Assembly: GCF_041081105.1 (NCBI RefSeq)
Contig: NZ_CP163528.1
Location: forward strand, 3,100,001-3,164,000
DNA length: 64,000 nucleotides
Direction of reading: 5' to 3'
Origin: Promicromonospora sp. Populi
GTDB taxonomy: Bacteria; Actinomycetota; Actinomycetes; Actinomycetales; Cellulomonadaceae
Shown here: in pieces, positions 36,751 through 46,580 of the stretch
Numbering within the stretch: position 1 is the first letter of the stretch
Layout: the number at the start of each line of letters is the position of its first letter
Program-made: the position numbers and the translations under genes
The notes under the pieces: model-generated
Told to the model about the DNA's origin: nothing
Databases searched by the model: none
The model's input: the letters and a program-made list of their open reading frames with translations, nothing else

Positions 36751-37746
36751 CTAGCTCGCCTGGGCGCGCTGCTTCGCCACCTCGTACAGGGTGATCCCGG
36801 CGGCCACCGCGGCGTTCAGCGACTCCGTGGTGGCCGCGATCGGGATGGACACCACCGCGTCGCACACCTCGCGCACCAGGCGGGACAGGCCCTTCCCCTC
36901 CGAGCCCACGACGAGCACCAGCGGGTCGGTGGCGTAGGCGAGCTCGCCCACCTGCATGTCGCCGCCGGCGTCGAGCCCCACCACGAAGCAGCCGGACTTC
37001 TTCAGCTCGCCGAGCTCACGGGCCAGGTTGGTCGCACGCGCCACCGGCACCCGCGCCGCCGCGCCCGCCGACACCTTCCAGGCCGACGCCGTCACGCCGG
37101 CCGCGCGCCGCTCCGGCACCAGCACACCGTGCGCGCCGAACGCCCCGGCGGACCGGAGCACCGCCCCGAGGTTGCGCGGGTCGGTCACGCTGTCGAGCGC
37201 CACGATCAGCGGCGCCTCGCCGGCCTCGGCCGCGGCGTCGAGCAGGTCCTCGGCGTCCTTGTAGTCGTACGGCGGCACCTTCATCGCGACGCCCTGGTGC
37301 ACGGCGCCTTCGGTGATCTTGTCCAGGTCGAGGCGCGACGCCTCGAACATGGGGTGGCTGCGCGTGTGCGCGATCTCCAGGATCTCCTGGGTGCGGTCGT
37401 CCGCGTCCAGGTGGGTGGCCAGGTAGATGCCCTCGACGGGCATCTCGGCGCGCAGCGCCTCCAGCACCGCGTTGCGCCCGGTGACGACCTCGGTCGCCGA
37501 TCCGTCCTTGCGGCCCGCGCCACGACCGCCCGGGCCGCCCGGGCGCCGTCCGGCAGCCGCCGCACGCCGCTCCGCCGCGAGCTTGCGCTCGTGCGCGGGG
37601 TGATACGTGCGGTCCTCCGCCTTGGGAGTCGGTCCCTTGCCCTGCAGCGCCTTGCGGCTGTGGCCGCCGGTGCCGACCTGGGGGCCCTTCTTCGAGCCGG
37701 CCTTGCGCACCGCGCCGGCCCGCCTGTTGTTGTTGCTACCTGCCAT
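36751..37746 (-). CDS. rlmB: 23S rRNA (guanosine-2'-O-)-methyltransferase RlmB
   Basis: 331 aa. A basic, disordered N-terminus (~1-80, NNNRRAGAVRKAGSKKG), a SpoU substrate-binding domain, and a SPOUT knot: ALDSVTDPRNLGAVLRSAGA, VVGSEGKGLSRLVRE, SLNAAVAAGITLYE. It modifies G2251 (E. coli numbering) of 23S rRNA with SAM. It follows cysS on the same strand, as in many Actinobacteria, with a 93-bp gap containing a REP-like palindrome. Confidence 0.95.
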   Translation of the reverse strand: MAGSNNNRRAGAVRKAGSKKGPQVGTGGHSRKALQGKGPTPKAEDRTYHPAHERKLAAERRAAAAGRRPGGPGGRGAGRKDGSATEVVTGRNAVLEALRAEMPVEGIYLATHLDADDRTQEILEIAHTRSHPMFEASRLDLDKITEGAVHQGVAMKVPPYDYKDAEDLLDAAAEAGEAPLIVALDSVTDPRNLGAVLRSAGAFGAHGVLVPERRAAGVTASAWKVSAGAAARVPVARATNLARELGELKKSGCFVVGLDAGGDMQVGELAYATDPLVLVVGSEGKGLSRLVREVCDAVVSIPIAATTESLNAAVAAGITLYEVAKQRAQAS

Positions 37747-37766
37747 CGTCGTCTCGTCTCTCAGCC

Positions 37767-37791
37767 GGTGGTCGACCTTGTCGAGACCACC
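37767..37791. repeat. REP-like palindrome between cysS and rlmB
   Basis: A 25-nt imperfect palindrome beginning GGTGG-TCGAC and ending GTCGA-(GA)-CCACC. Its sequence resembles extragenic palindromes common in high-GC Actinobacteria. Only one copy is seen in this window. Confidence 0.55.
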
Positions 37792-37839
37792 CAGTGTTCG
37801 GTAGAGGCGGCCGCGACAAGTTCGGCCACCGGAAAAAAG

Positions 37840-39267
37840 TCAGGAGAGCGCCCAGCGGGCGCCGTCGGCGGAGTCCTGGACCTCGATCCCGGCCGCCGCC
37901 AGGCGGTCCCGGATCGCGTCGGACGTGGCCCAGTCCTTCGCGGCCCGCGCGTCCGCGCGGGCCTTGAGCTCGGCCTCGACCAGAGCGTCGAGGGCCGCGG
38001 TGTACCGGTCGTCGGTGGACGTCGCCCACTGCGGGTCCGCGGGGTCGAGGCCCAGCACGTCGAGCATGGCACGGAGCGTCACCAGCTCGTCACGCACCAC
38101 GACGTCCGTCCCGGACGCGAGGGCGGTGTTGCCCGCCCGCAGGTGCTCGTGCACGACGGCGAGCGCCTGCGGCACGTTCAGGTCGTCGTCCATGGCCGCA
38201 GCGAACGCCTCGGGGACGTCCGCCTTGGCGACCTCCTCCGCCGGGACGTCGCCCACCCGCTCAGAGGCGCGCGCGACGAAGCCCGAGAGGCGCTCCCACG
38301 TGGTGCGGGCCTCGTCGAGGGTGTCGGGCGCCCACTCCAGCATGGAGCGGTACTGCACGGCGGCCAGGGCGTACCGCACTACGGGCGCTGGGGCCTGGCT
38401 CAGCAGCTCGCTGACCAGCAGGCCGTTGCCCAGGGACTTCGACATCTTCACGCCGGCCTGCGTGACCCACGCGACGTGCATCCAGCGCTGCGCGAACCCG
38501 TAGCCCGCGGCCCGCGACTGGGCCTGCTCGTTCTCGTGGTGCGGGAACCGCAGGTCGAGGCCGCCGCCGTGGATGTCGAAGGTCTCGCCCAGGTAGCGGC
38601 GGGCCATCGCCGAGCACTCCAGGTGCCAGCCGGGGCGGCCGGGCCCGTACGGGGTGTCCCAGGACGCCGACTCCGGCTCGCCCGGCTTGTTGGCCTTCCA
38701 CAGCGCGAAGTCGTGCGGGTTCTTCTTGGCCGCGCTCGCAGAGTCCGCGACGACCTCCGTGCCCTCCTCCGGGCTGAGGTCCTCGACCTTCTGCCGCGTG
38801 AGCTCGCCGTAGGCGGGCCAGGAGTGGACGTCGAACCAGACGTTGCCCTCGCCCGTGCTGTAGGCATGCCCCTTCTCGACGAGCCGCTCCATGAGCGCGA
38901 CCATCTCGGGCACGCTGCCGGTGGCGCGCGGCTCGTAGGTGGGCGGGATCACGCCGAGCGCGTCGTACGCCTGGGTGAACACGCGCTCGTACAGCGCGGC
39001 GTGCGCCCACCACTCGCGGCCGGCCGCGGCCGACTTGGCCAGCACCTTGTCGTCGATGTCGGTGACGTTCCTGATCAGGGTGACCTTCAGGCCCCGGCGG
39101 GTGAGCCAGCGACGCAGCACGTCGAACGCGATCACCGGGCGGAGGTGGCCTACATGCGGGGGTGCCTGGACGGTAGCGCCACACAGGTAGATGCCGACCT
39201 CGCCCGGGGTGATGGGGGTGAAGTCGCGCACCTCGCGCGCAGCGGTGTCAAACAGGCGGATAGTCAC
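37840..39267 (-). CDS. cysS: Cysteinyl-tRNA synthetase
   Basis: 475 aa, normal length for class I Cys[18 protein letters not shown] (zinc-ligand Cys and a HVGH variant of HIGH), WHLECSAMA (zinc Cys), HHENEQAQS, and KMSKSLGN (adenylate loop). It charges tRNA-Cys and heads the cysS-rlmB unit. The ATG is preceded by a weak AGGTG ribosome-binding site. Confidence 0.97.
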   Translation of the reverse strand: MTIRLFDTAAREVRDFTPITPGEVGIYLCGATVQAPPHVGHLRPVIAFDVLRRWLTRRGLKVTLIRNVTDIDDKVLAKSAAAGREWWAHAALYERVFTQAYDALGVIPPTYEPRATGSVPEMVALMERLVEKGHAYSTGEGNVWFDVHSWPAYGELTRQKVEDLSPEEGTEVVADSASAAKKNPHDFALWKANKPGEPESASWDTPYGPGRPGWHLECSAMARRYLGETFDIHGGGLDLRFPHHENEQAQSRAAGYGFAQRWMHVAWVTQAGVKMSKSLGNGLLVSELLSQAPAPVVRYALAAVQYRSMLEWAPDTLDEARTTWERLSGFVARASERVGDVPAEEVAKADVPEAFAAAMDDDLNVPQALAVVHEHLRAGNTALASGTDVVVRDELVTLRAMLDVLGLDPADPQWATSTDDRYTAALDALVEAELKARADARAAKDWATSDAIRDRLAAAGIEVQDSADGARWALS

Positions 39268-39287
39268 CTGTCAAGGGTACCGGCGCT

Positions 39288-39746
39288 TCAGGTTCCCGCT
39301 TCGACAATATCCCTGGCTCGCTCAAGGGTCTGGCGCATCCCGCGCACATTCGCCCGACGACGGTGCCAGCCCGCCACCGCCCAGTACACCCGGGCCACGC
39401 CCCGCGGCTCCAGCTCGAACGACTCGGTGACGTCGGTGCCACCGTCCGCCGGCACCAGCTGGTAGCGCCAGTTGTTCAGGCGTTTGCCGCCCATGTACAC
39501 GGTGAAGCCGAAGTCGCGGTCCGGTTCGCAGTGGGTCACCTTGCACTGCGTCCAGTACACCGGCCCCACTCCGTTGCGCCGCACGTGCCCGCGGAAGAAC
39601 GCGCCGACGGCGGGCCCCGTCGCACCGTGGGTCCACTCGGCCTCGAACGTCTCGGGGCTCAGCTCACCGACCCGGGTGACGTCGCTGAGCAGGTTCCAGA
39701 CCGCTGCCGGGTCCGCGTCCATGTGCACCGTCACTGCTGCTCGCAT
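39288..39746 (-). CDS. SRPBCC (START-like) domain protein
   Basis: 152 aa. Polyketide-cyclase/START-like pattern: MRAAVTVHMDADPAAVWNLL then SDVTRVGELSPETFEAEWTH, a beta-rich middle (RNNGVG-type loop, YMGGKRLNNWRYQL) and a long C-terminal helix. Probably binds a hydrophobic ligand in a helix-grip fold; partner unknown. TAGCCT lies six bases upstream of the ATG (39753-39758 on the complement), the leaderless pattern. Confidence 0.85.
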   Translation of the reverse strand: MRAAVTVHMDADPAAVWNLLSDVTRVGELSPETFEAEWTHGATGPAVGAFFRGHVRRNGVGPVYWTQCKVTHCEPDRDFGFTVYMGGKRLNNWRYQLVPADGGTDVTESFELEPRGVARVYWAVAGWHRRRANVRGMRQTLERARDIVEAGT

Positions 39747-39784
39747 AGGCGCAGGCTACTGCCTCGACGTCAGTAGTCCGCCGC

Positions 39785-41053
39785 TCAGCGCGCTCCGCCG
39801 GACGGGGCGCCCTCGTCGAGCAGGCGCGCCACGTGCTCGTGCCCGCGCACCTCGTAGCCGACGACCGTCACTACCGGGGCGAGCATGACCAGCAGCAGGG
39901 ACCAGGCCATGGGGGCGCCCGCCGCGGCGACGCCGACGGCCGCGGCGAGGACCACTACGGTGCCGACGACGAGGAACAGGTGCAGCGTGTCGAAGGACCG
40001 GGTCAGGACCCAGAACAGCGTGTAGTCGGCCAGCACGAACACGAGCACCGGCACGGCGACGGTCAGCACGGTCCCGACGGCGCTGATGTGGGCGTGTCCC
40101 TCCAGGTAGTACGCCGCCACGTGCAGCCCGGCGCCCACGCCGGCGAGGCCGGCGAAGACCAGGATGTTCCCGTAGCCCCAGACATACGACCGCTCCCGGT
40201 GCCGGTGCAGCATCTCGGCATCGGGAGTGAGGTAGTACGTCCACCAGAGCCCGAACGTGAGCCCGATGCCCGCCAGCGCCACAAGGGCGGCGTCGAGCGT
40301 CCAGTCCGAACCTTGGACGACGGCGGACAGCGACGCCACCGTGCCGATCACGCCCTCGCCGAGCGTGATGATGGCCAGCAGCCCGTACCGCTCCGCCATG
40401 TGGTGGGCGTGCCACGGGGTGCTGCGCTGGCCGGGCTGGTCCGCGTGGCCACGCTCGGCCAGCCACGGACCGGCCATCTCGACGCTACCCAGCAGCACGA
40501 CCACCACAAAGAAGGTCGGGACGTTCACGGGCGCGATCGTGAGGAGCACCCACCCGATCTGCGTGATGACCAGCGACCGCACGTATCCCATGCACGTCGC
40601 CCGGTACTCGGGCGCCTGCCGGGCGGCACGCAGCCACTGCACGAGCATGGCCAGCCGCATCACGACGTACCCGGCGACCATCACCCCGTTGTCCACCCGG
40701 TCGCCGTCGACCAGCGACTCGAACATGTCCGGCAGGCCGAGCGCCAGCACCACCACGCCGATCATCTGGACCATCGTGGTGACGCGGTAGAACCAGTCGT
40801 CGGTGTCGAAGGCGGAGGCGAACCACGTGAAGTTGATCCACGCCCAGCAGATGGCGAACATCGAGAAGGCGAACCCGACCACGCCGGCGGAGGCGTGCCC
40901 CTCGGCGACCAGGTGGGCGGCCTGCTCCCCCGCGACGCCGAACCCGACCACAAACGTCAGGTCGAACAGCAGCTCCAGCGGGGTGGCGGTGCGCGCCGGC
41001 TCGTGCGGGTCGCGGCCCGTCATCGGCCGGTTGCGGTGGTGCAGAGTGGGCAT
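39785..41053 (-). CDS. Low-temperature-requirement protein A (LtrA) family membrane protein
   Basis: 422 aa, about 10-11 hydrophobic helices. The N-terminal TPLELLFDLTFVVGFGVAGE and the later ERYGLLAIITLGEGVIGTVA are signatures of the LtrA family, whose biochemical role is unknown. Ends in a charged, Gly/Ala-rich tail. AAGGAC precedes the ATG at 41051-41053; an internal ATG ten codons on (MTGRDP) is an alternative start. Confidence 0.9.
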   Translation of the reverse strand: MPTLHHRNRPMTGRDPHEPARTATPLELLFDLTFVVGFGVAGEQAAHLVAEGHASAGVVGFAFSMFAICWAWINFTWFASAFDTDDWFYRVTTMVQMIGVVVLALGLPDMFESLVDGDRVDNGVMVAGYVVMRLAMLVQWLRAARQAPEYRATCMGYVRSLVITQIGWVLLTIAPVNVPTFFVVVVLLGSVEMAGPWLAERGHADQPGQRSTPWHAHHMAERYGLLAIITLGEGVIGTVASLSAVVQGSDWTLDAALVALAGIGLTFGLWWTYYLTPDAEMLHRHRERSYVWGYGNILVFAGLAGVGAGLHVAAYYLEGHAHISAVGTVLTVAVPVLVFVLADYTLFWVLTRSFDTLHLFLVVGTVVVLAAAVGVAAAGAPMAWSLLLVMLAPVVTVVGYEVRGHEHVARLLDEGAPSGGAR

Positions 41054-41086
41054 GTCCTTGTTCTACCGGACGGCGCGCTGGTCGGC

Positions 41087-42295
41087 CTAGCCGAAGTTCT
41101 TGCCTTCACCCCGGTAGGTGGGCACGGTCTCGACGATCCTGGCGCCCTCCACCAGGTGCACCTGGTCGAAGCGCTCCATCATCTCCCCCGCCTTCGCGTG
41201 GCGGAGCCAGACGCGGTCCCCGGTGTGCAGGGCGCCGTCGGGCGAAAGAGCGCGCGTCGCGCGCAGCGGGGTCTGGACCTCGCCCGTGCCCTCCGGGCCG
41301 CTCAGCGTGTAGCCGGGCGTGAAGAGGCGCGGCAGCCGCGAGGCTCCCGCCGGGCCCGACGCCGCATAACCACCCGCGAACGCGGTAACCCAGCCGGGGG
41401 CGGGCTCGCGCACCACGTCGAGCCCGAAGAACGCTGCCGGACGCGCCTCGAAGGAGCGGTACCCGTCGAACAGCCCGGGCGCGTACAGGCCGGAGCCGGA
41501 GGTCACCTCGGTGACCCCGGGGGCGGTGCCGCTCACCTCGATCGACCCGGTCCCGCCCGCGTTCACCAGCTCCACGTCCTGCCCGACGGCGTCCCGCACC
41601 GCCGCGAGGATCCGCACCCGGCGCGCGTTCACCTCGCGCATCGTGAGGCGCTTGACGAGCCGGACGGCGGGGCTCGTGTCCGGCAGGCCGGCCACCTGAG
41701 CCTCGTAGAACATCAGGCCGCGCACTGCCAGACCCTTGGCCTGGGCCACGGTTGCGAGGGCGGCGACGTCGCCGGGCTCGCGCAAGGGTGACCGGCGCAC
41801 GCCGAGGTGAGCGGTCAGCGGTCCGGCGCCGACCCGCAGCGAGCAGTCGACGTCCAGGCAGACCTTGATCGGGGTGCCGCCATCCGATCCGGTGGCGCGA
41901 TCCTCCGCGGCCGAGATCAGGCCGACGTGGGCCGCGTCGTCGACCATCAGGGTGATCTCGGCGCGGGCCTTGGGATCGGCGGCCAGGGCGTCCAGCGCCT
42001 GGGCGTCCACGGTCGGATAACCGACCAGCACGTCACGCACACCCTCGCCTACCAGCCACAACGCCTCGCGCAGCGAGTACGCCATGACGCCGGCGAACCC
42101 GTGCCCGAGCGCGCGCTCGACCAGCGAGCGGACGCGCACCGACTTCGACGCGACCCGGACGGGCACGCCGTCGGCTCGCTTGAGGATGTCGAGCGCGTTG
42201 GTGTCGAAGACGTCCAGGTCGACAACGGCGATGGGGGCGGGCAGGCCGCGGGTCGCGGTGGACAGCCGCGCGGCGGTGTCTGCTGCGGAGCTCAT
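41087..42295 (-). CDS. PLP-dependent amino-acid deaminase/aldolase (D-threonine aldolase-like)
   Basis: 402 aa. An alanine-racemase-type TIM barrel: AVVDLDVFDTNALDIL then VRVASKSVR (likely PLP Lys), CLDVDCSLRVG and VNAGGTGSIEVSGTAPGVTE (phosphate-binding region), followed by the C-terminal D-Ser-dehydratase-like domain. Family members act on D-threonine, D-serine or 3-hydroxy-aspartate; the exact substrate cannot be fixed here. TAGCGT is six bases upstream of the ATG. Divergent from the aldonolactone oxidase gene, a pairing often seen in Actinobacteria. Confidence 0.88.
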   Translation of the reverse strand: MSSAADTAARLSTATRGLPAPIAVVDLDVFDTNALDILKRADGVPVRVASKSVRVRSLVERALGHGFAGVMAYSLREALWLVGEGVRDVLVGYPTVDAQALDALAADPKARAEITLMVDDAAHVGLISAAEDRATGSDGGTPIKVCLDVDCSLRVGAGPLTAHLGVRRSPLREPGDVAALATVAQAKGLAVRGLMFYEAQVAGLPDTSPAVRLVKRLTMREVNARRVRILAAVRDAVGQDVELVNAGGTGSIEVSGTAPGVTEVTSGSGLYAPGLFDGYRSFEARPAAFFGLDVVREPAPGWVTAFAGGYAASGPAGASRLPRLFTPGYTLSGPEGTGEVQTPLRATRALSPDGALHTGDRVWLRHAKAGEMMERFDQVHLVEGARIVETVPTYRGEGKNFG

Positions 42296-42462
42296 GCCCG
42301 AACGCTACTCCCTGCGCCGCACCTCCGGCTCAGGCTCTACCCGTTGTCGCCTGAGCGTGCGGTTCCGCTCCGGGCGCGTGCCTCGTTCCTCGGCCCGCAC
42401 CCTGCACTGCACCTACGGCTCAGGCTCTGGTTCGCGGCGTGAGCACATGGGATAGTGCTCCG

Positions 42463-43803
42463 ATGATCTGGACGAACTGGGCGCGCACCGTGAGCGTGAC
42501 ACCCGTGCGCCAGGAACAGCCGGCCTCCGAGGACGAGCTGTCCGACGCCGTGCGGCGCGCCGTCAAGGGGGGCCACCAAGTCCGCGTGGTCGGCGGCGGG
42601 CACTCGTTCTCACCGGCTGCCGCCACCGACGGTGTGCAGCTCAACCTCGATCGGATGAACGCCCTGCACCGCGTCGAGCGCGACCCCGACACCGGGCACG
42701 CCCTGGTCACCGTGGGCGCCGGCATGCGGCTCTACCAGCTCAACCGGGTCCTGGCCGAGCGCGGCCTCGCCATGCAGAACCTCGGCGACATCGACCGGCA
42801 GTCGATAGCCGGCGCCATCTCCACCGGCACGCACGGCACCGGCGCCCGGTTCGGCGGCCTTTCGACCCGCGTGCGCGGCCTGACGATCGTGGGGCCCGAC
42901 GGCGACGTCACCCGCGCGACGCCGACCGAGCGGCACGACCTGTTCGAGGCCTCCCGGCTGGGCCTCGGGGCGACGGGCGTGCTGAGCACCGTGACGATCG
43001 AGGCGGTCCCCGCCTTCGACCTGCACGCCGTCGAGGACATCTGGCCGCTGGAGCAGGTCTTCGAGGAGCTCGACCACCTGGTCGACGACAACGACCACTT
43101 CGAGTTCTTCTGGTTCCCCACCACGCGCCGGGTACAGATCCTGCGCAACACCCGGGTCGAGGCAGGGCCTGGCCCGAGCAGCTCCCCCGGGCTGGGCCAC
43201 CGGGTGCGGCGGGCCGCCGCCCGCGCCCGCAGCTTCCTCGACGACGAGGTGCTGGCGAACGCGGCGCTCGAGGGGGCGAACCGCCTGGCCACCACGTTCC
43301 CGGCCACGACGCCCAGGCTCAACGCGGTGGCGGCCCGCGCCCTGCGCCCGCGCGACTACCGTGCGCCGTCGCACGAGGTGCTCTGCACCAACCGGCGCGT
43401 GCGGTTCCGGGAGATGGAGTACGCGATACCCCGCGCTCTTGTGGTCGACGTGCTGAAGGAGATCGACGACTGGCTGTCCAGCAGCCGCGAGAACGTCCCC
43501 TTCCCGATGGAGATCCGCTTCGCACCCGCCGACGACGTCTGGCTCTCCACTGCGCACGGCCGCGAGACCGCGTACGTGGCGGTGCAGCAGTACTGGCGCC
43601 TGCCGCACGCGCGGTACTTCGAGGCCGCCGAACAGATCTTCACGGCAGCGGGCGGGCGCCCGCACTGGGGCAAGATCCACACCCGCGACGCCGAGTACCT
43701 CGCCGACCAGTACCGCCACTTCCCGGACTTCCTTCGGGTGCGCGAGAGCGCCGACCCCGAGGGCGTGTTCACCAACCCCTACACCCGCGGGGTCTTCGGC
43801 TGA
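42463..43803 (+). CDS. FAD-dependent aldonolactone oxidase (D-arabinono-1,4-lactone oxidase type)
   Basis: 446 aa. VAO-type FAD domain with VVGGGHSFSPAAATDGVQLN (His in the GHS position commonly carries covalent flavin) and GAISTGTHGTG, then an ALO C-terminal domain with the hallmark RPHWGKIH. It oxidises sugar lactones and reduces O2 or another acceptor. ATG 42463 is preferred over GTG 42439 because GATAGT lies six bases upstream (42451-42456). Divergent from the PLP aldolase. Confidence 0.9.
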   Translation: MIWTNWARTVSVTPVRQEQPASEDELSDAVRRAVKGGHQVRVVGGGHSFSPAAATDGVQLNLDRMNALHRVERDPDTGHALVTVGAGMRLYQLNRVLAERGLAMQNLGDIDRQSIAGAISTGTHGTGARFGGLSTRVRGLTIVGPDGDVTRATPTERHDLFEASRLGLGATGVLSTVTIEAVPAFDLHAVEDIWPLEQVFEELDHLVDDNDHFEFFWFPTTRRVQILRNTRVEAGPGPSSSPGLGHRVRRAAARARSFLDDEVLANAALEGANRLATTFPATTPRLNAVAARALRPRDYRAPSHEVLCTNRRVRFREMEYAIPRALVVDVLKEIDDWLSSSRENVPFPMEIRFAPADDVWLSTAHGRETAYVAVQQYWRLPHARYFEAAEQIFTAAGGRPHWGKIHTRDAEYLADQYRHFPDFLRVRESADPEGVFTNPYTRGVFG

Positions 43804-43808
43804 TCAGG

Positions 43809-43835
43809 AGGCGCAGCGCCTGAGCCCTCAGGGCT
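43809..43835. terminator. Small tandem palindromes between convergent genes
   Basis: AGGCGCagCGCCT (43809-43821) and AGCCCTcAGGGCT (43823-43835) lie at the junction of the oxidase and TetR gene ends; the second overlaps the TetR stop. Confidence 0.4.
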
Positions 43836-44427
43836 GCATGTCGTCGAACACGTCGTGGGCCAGGTCCGCGAACCCCTGGCGCGCCGCGTCGTCGTCCTGG
43901 TCGACCATCCAGGCCAGCTCGATGCCGTCGATGCGGAGCGCCGTCGTCCGCGCGAGCGCGCCGATCTCGGTCCGGAACTTGACGCCGGCGACGTCGGCCA
44001 GCCGCTGCAGGTACTCGCGCGTCATCGCGATGCTCTGCTTGAGGTGTGCCTGCGCGACCTCGCGCAGCACGGGCGTCCGGGCGCCCGAGACGGCGAACTC
44101 GAAGGTCAGCAGCCGCATGTGCTGGTGCTGCTTGAGGCCCACGAGCAGCGCGTCGACGGTGGCCACCTCGAGCTTGTCCCGGTCCGGCCCCACCTCGAGC
44201 GCGGAGAGCACCGGCTCCGAGGCCCGCATGGCGATGCTGCGGCCCATGGCCCGCAGCATCGCGTCCTTGTCGTCGAAGCAGTAGTGCACGGTGCCCAGCG
44301 AGATCCCGGCCTCCTGGGCCACCCGGCGCACGGTGACGGACTCGACGCCCTCCCGCATCGCCACGTTCAGGCCGGCCTCGACGATCTCGGCCCGCCGCTC
44401 GTCGAGCGGCTTGCGCTTGTTGTTCAT
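43828..44427 (-). CDS. TetR-family transcriptional regulator
   Basis: 199 aa. Typical N-terminal helix-turn-helix [20 protein letters not shown] after a basic leader [11 protein letters not shown]. The C-terminal half fits the TetR_C6/BetI-like group ([20 protein letters not shown]). Its ATG overlaps the ispF stop (ATGA), so it is the third gene of an ispD-ispF-tetR unit. Target unknown; regulation of the adjacent operon or the convergent oxidase is possible. Confidence 0.92.
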   Translation of the reverse strand: MNNKRKPLDERRAEIVEAGLNVAMREGVESVTVRRVAQEAGISLGTVHYCFDDKDAMLRAMGRSIAMRASEPVLSALEVGPDRDKLEVATVDALLVGLKQHQHMRLLTFEFAVSGARTPVLREVAQAHLKQSIAMTREYLQRLADVAGVKFRTEIGALARTTALRIDGIELAWMVDQDDDAARQGFADLAHDVFDDMQP

Positions 44428-44972
44428 GCCTCGCCCCCGCCGTCAGGCACCACGAGCGCCGTCGCGATCGCCGCGACACCCTCGCCGCGCCCGGTCAGAC
44501 CGAGGGCATCCGTAGTGGTCGCAGTGAGGGAGACGGGCGCGCCAGCAGCGGCGGAGAGGGCCGCCTGTGCCTCGTCGCGCCGCGTGCCGACCCGCGGTTG
44601 GTTTCCGATCACCTGGACTGCCACATTACCGATCATGTACCCAGCAGCCCGGACGCGCCTCGCGGCTTCCGCCAGCAGCGTGGTCCCGGACGCCCCCGCC
44701 CACTCGGGACGGCCGGTCCCGAAGTGCGAACCGAGGTCGCCCAGGCCCGACGCCGAGAACAGTGCATCCGCCGCCGCGTGCGCCGCGACATCAGCGTCGG
44801 AGTGCCCGGCCAGGCCGCGCTCCCCCGGCCAGTGCAGGCCCCCGAGCCACATCTCCCGGTCCGAGCCGTCGGGCGCGAACGCGTGCACGTCGACCCCGAT
44901 ACCGGTGCGCGGCAGCGGGTACGCGGCCGGTGCGGGCCGTGCGGGGTCGGGGGTGCTCGACGGGTCGGTCAT
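44424..44972 (-). CDS. ispF: 2-C-methyl-D-erythritol 2,4-cyclodiphosphate synthase
   Basis: 182 aa. GIGVDVHAF (metal-binding Asp and His), [20 protein letters not shown], and the active-site stretch [20 protein letters not shown] are diagnostic. It catalyses the cyclisation step of the non-mevalonate isoprenoid pathway. Overlaps ispD by 4 bp (ATGA), so coupled translation is likely. The Pro-rich N-terminus (~20 aa) is longer than in E. coli. Confidence 0.96.
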   Translation of the reverse strand: MTDPSSTPDPARPAPAAYPLPRTGIGVDVHAFAPDGSDREMWLGGLHWPGERGLAGHSDADVAAHAAADALFSASGLGDLGSHFGTGRPEWAGASGTTLLAEAARRVRAAGYMIGNVAVQVIGNQPRVGTRRDEAQAALSAAAGAPVSLTATTTDALGLTGRGEGVAAIATALVVPDGGGEA

Positions 44973-45685
44973 GCGTTGGTCTCCTGCAGCACGAGTGACG
45001 CGAGCAACAGGTCGCGTTCGGTGGTGATCTTGAAGGCCGACGCGTCCCCGGCGACGATGTGCACCGGCTCGCCGAGGGCCTCGACGAGGCCGGCGTCGTC
45101 GGTGGCCGCCAGGTGCTCGGCCGCGGCCCGAGCCGCGCCGATCCGGTGCGCGCGGACCAGTAGGTCCCGGGCGAACCCCTGGGGCGTCTGGACGGCTCGC
45201 AGCATCGAGCGGTCGGGGGTGCCGGTGACGAGCTCGGCGTCGCCGTCCGGCCGCACCTGTTTGACCGTGTCGGTGACGGGCAGACCGGGTATGACGGCGC
45301 CGTGGCCGCTGCGGACGGCGCCCACCACCCGCTTGACGAGGTCCGGCGGGACGAGGGGGCGCGCCGCGTCGTGCACCAGGACGACGTCGTCGCCGGGCCG
45401 GGCGAGCGCCAGGCCGGCGGCTACCGACGCCTGCCTCGTAGGGCCGCCGTCGGTCACCTCGACGGGGATCCGCACGTGCGGATCATCGGCAAGCAGGTCG
45501 GTCATCACGGCAACCAGGCCATCGGGTGCGGTAACGACCAGAGCGTCCACGACGCCCGACGCCGCGAGGCGTCGCGCGGCGTGCAGCACGAGTGGAAAGC
45601 CGTCCAGCTCCACCAGAGCCTTGGGCAGGTCGCGCCCTAGTCGGGATCCCGAACCGGCAGCCGTAAGGATTGCAAGGGTCGTCAT
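44969..45685 (-). CDS. ispD: 2-C-methyl-D-erythritol 4-phosphate cytidylyltransferase
   Basis: 238 aa. [20 protein letters not shown] (CTP-binding loop with Arg and Lys), [11 protein letters not shown], and VTDTVKQV are IspD hallmarks. It forms CDP-ME from MEP. The start is [11 protein letters not shown] at 45683-45685 with a GACGAG site; an extended upstream frame runs through the inverted repeats downstream of carD and is rejected. carD-ispD-ispF adjacency is conserved in Actinobacteria. Confidence 0.96.
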   Translation of the reverse strand: MTTLAILTAAGSGSRLGRDLPKALVELDGFPLVLHAARRLAASGVVDALVVTAPDGLVAVMTDLLADDPHVRIPVEVTDGGPTRQASVAAGLALARPGDDVVLVHDAARPLVPPDLVKRVVGAVRSGHGAVIPGLPVTDTVKQVRPDGDAELVTGTPDRSMLRAVQTPQGFARDLLVRAHRIGAARAAAEHLAATDDAGLVEALGEPVHIVAGDASAFKITTERDLLLASLVLQETNA

Positions 45686-45697
45686 CTCGTCGCAGGT

Positions 45698-45789
45698 CCC
45701 CACAGGATCATGATTGAAGCGAAGGATCCCGTGGGGCGCGAGCACCGGGTCCTTCATTGGTGCATCAGAAGTGCGAGGGATCCTGTGGG
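45698..45789. repeat. Nested inverted repeats between carD and ispD
   Basis: Outer 11-bp arms CCCACAGGATC (45699-45709) and GATCCTGTGGG (45779-45789) enclose a second stem, GAAGGATCCCG near 45721-45731 with CGGGTCCTTC near 45745-45754. This could fold as a branched hairpin and partially terminate carD transcription before ispD. Confidence 0.55.
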
Positions 45790-45793
45790 TGGG

Positions 45794-46276
45794 TCAGGAA
45801 GCGAGCACCTCGTCGAGGATCGCTTCCGCCTTCTCCTCTTCGGTGTGCTCAGCCAGTGCGAGCTCGGACACGAGAATCTGCCGTGCCTTGGCAAGCATTC
45901 GCTTCTCACCTGCGGAAAGACCGCGGTCGGCGTCTCGGCGGGACAGGTCGCGAACGACCTCGGCCACCTTGATGACATCGCCGGACGCAAGCTTCTCCAG
46001 GTTCGCCTTGTACCGGCGCGACCAGTTGGTGGGCTCTTCGGTGTACGGCGCACGCAGGACCTCGAACACGCGGTCGAGACCTTCCTGGCCGACGACGTCG
46101 CGCACACCCACGAGGTCGACATTCTCTGCCGGAACCTCGATGGTGAGGTCGCCCTGGGCGACCTTGAGCTTGAGGTACATCTTCTCTTCGCCGCGGATCT
46201 TGCGGACCTTGATCTCTTCGATCAGCGCCGCGCCGTGGTGCGGGTAGACAACCGTCTCGCCTACTGTGAACGTCAT
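45794..46276 (-). CDS. carD: CarD-family RNA-polymerase-binding transcription factor
   Basis: 160 aa, the standard length. [20 protein letters not shown] forms the RNA-polymerase-interacting Tudor-like domain; the C-terminal helical part ([20 protein letters not shown]) holds the DNA-binding Trp/Arg region. It stabilises open complexes at rRNA and housekeeping promoters. AAAGGGGA ribosome-binding site; TAACCT (within GGTAACCTGGT) ~25 nt upstream of the ATG is a likely -10. Confidence 0.97.
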   Translation of the reverse strand: MTFTVGETVVYPHHGAALIEEIKVRKIRGEEKMYLKLKVAQGDLTIEVPAENVDLVGVRDVVGQEGLDRVFEVLRAPYTEEPTNWSRRYKANLEKLASGDVIKVAEVVRDLSRRDADRGLSAGEKRMLAKARQILVSELALAEHTEEEKAEAILDEVLAS

Positions 46277-46580
46277 CTGCAGATGTCCCCTTTCCCTGAA
46301 ACCAGGTTACCACGGCGTGATCAGCAGAACTTGCGCCCTTGGCATTGCCTGATAGCCGTTCGAGCGAGCGTTTCCGCAGGTCAGGGCCCTGCAACGGGGG
46401 CGATGGGAGGCAGTCTTCGCCCCTAGGACCTCGGTCTGATCGTTCCGGAGCCGTGACCGTAGCCACGCTCTGACCGGGCAAATCGCCTCCGTTCGCGATG
46501 CGCGGGCATACCGCTGGGGCCACTAGGATTGGGCGGGGATCCGCCCCACCCGAACCAGCCGAACTTTCAGGGAGTCAACC
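46277..46580. promoter_or_regulatory. 304-bp divergent intergenic region, carD / lipoprotein
   Basis: No gene on either strand. Contains the carD leader and its TAACCT -10 near the left end. Toward the right, TAGGAT at 46524-46529 is a candidate -10 for the lipoprotein gene, followed by GGCGGggatCCGCC and a GGGAG ribosome-binding site. Confidence 0.5.

Noticed and set aside
45686-45757. Upstream start for ispD reading through the carD-ispD repeats
   Set aside because: IspD proteins start just before ILTAAGSG; the extra residues come from the inverted repeats.
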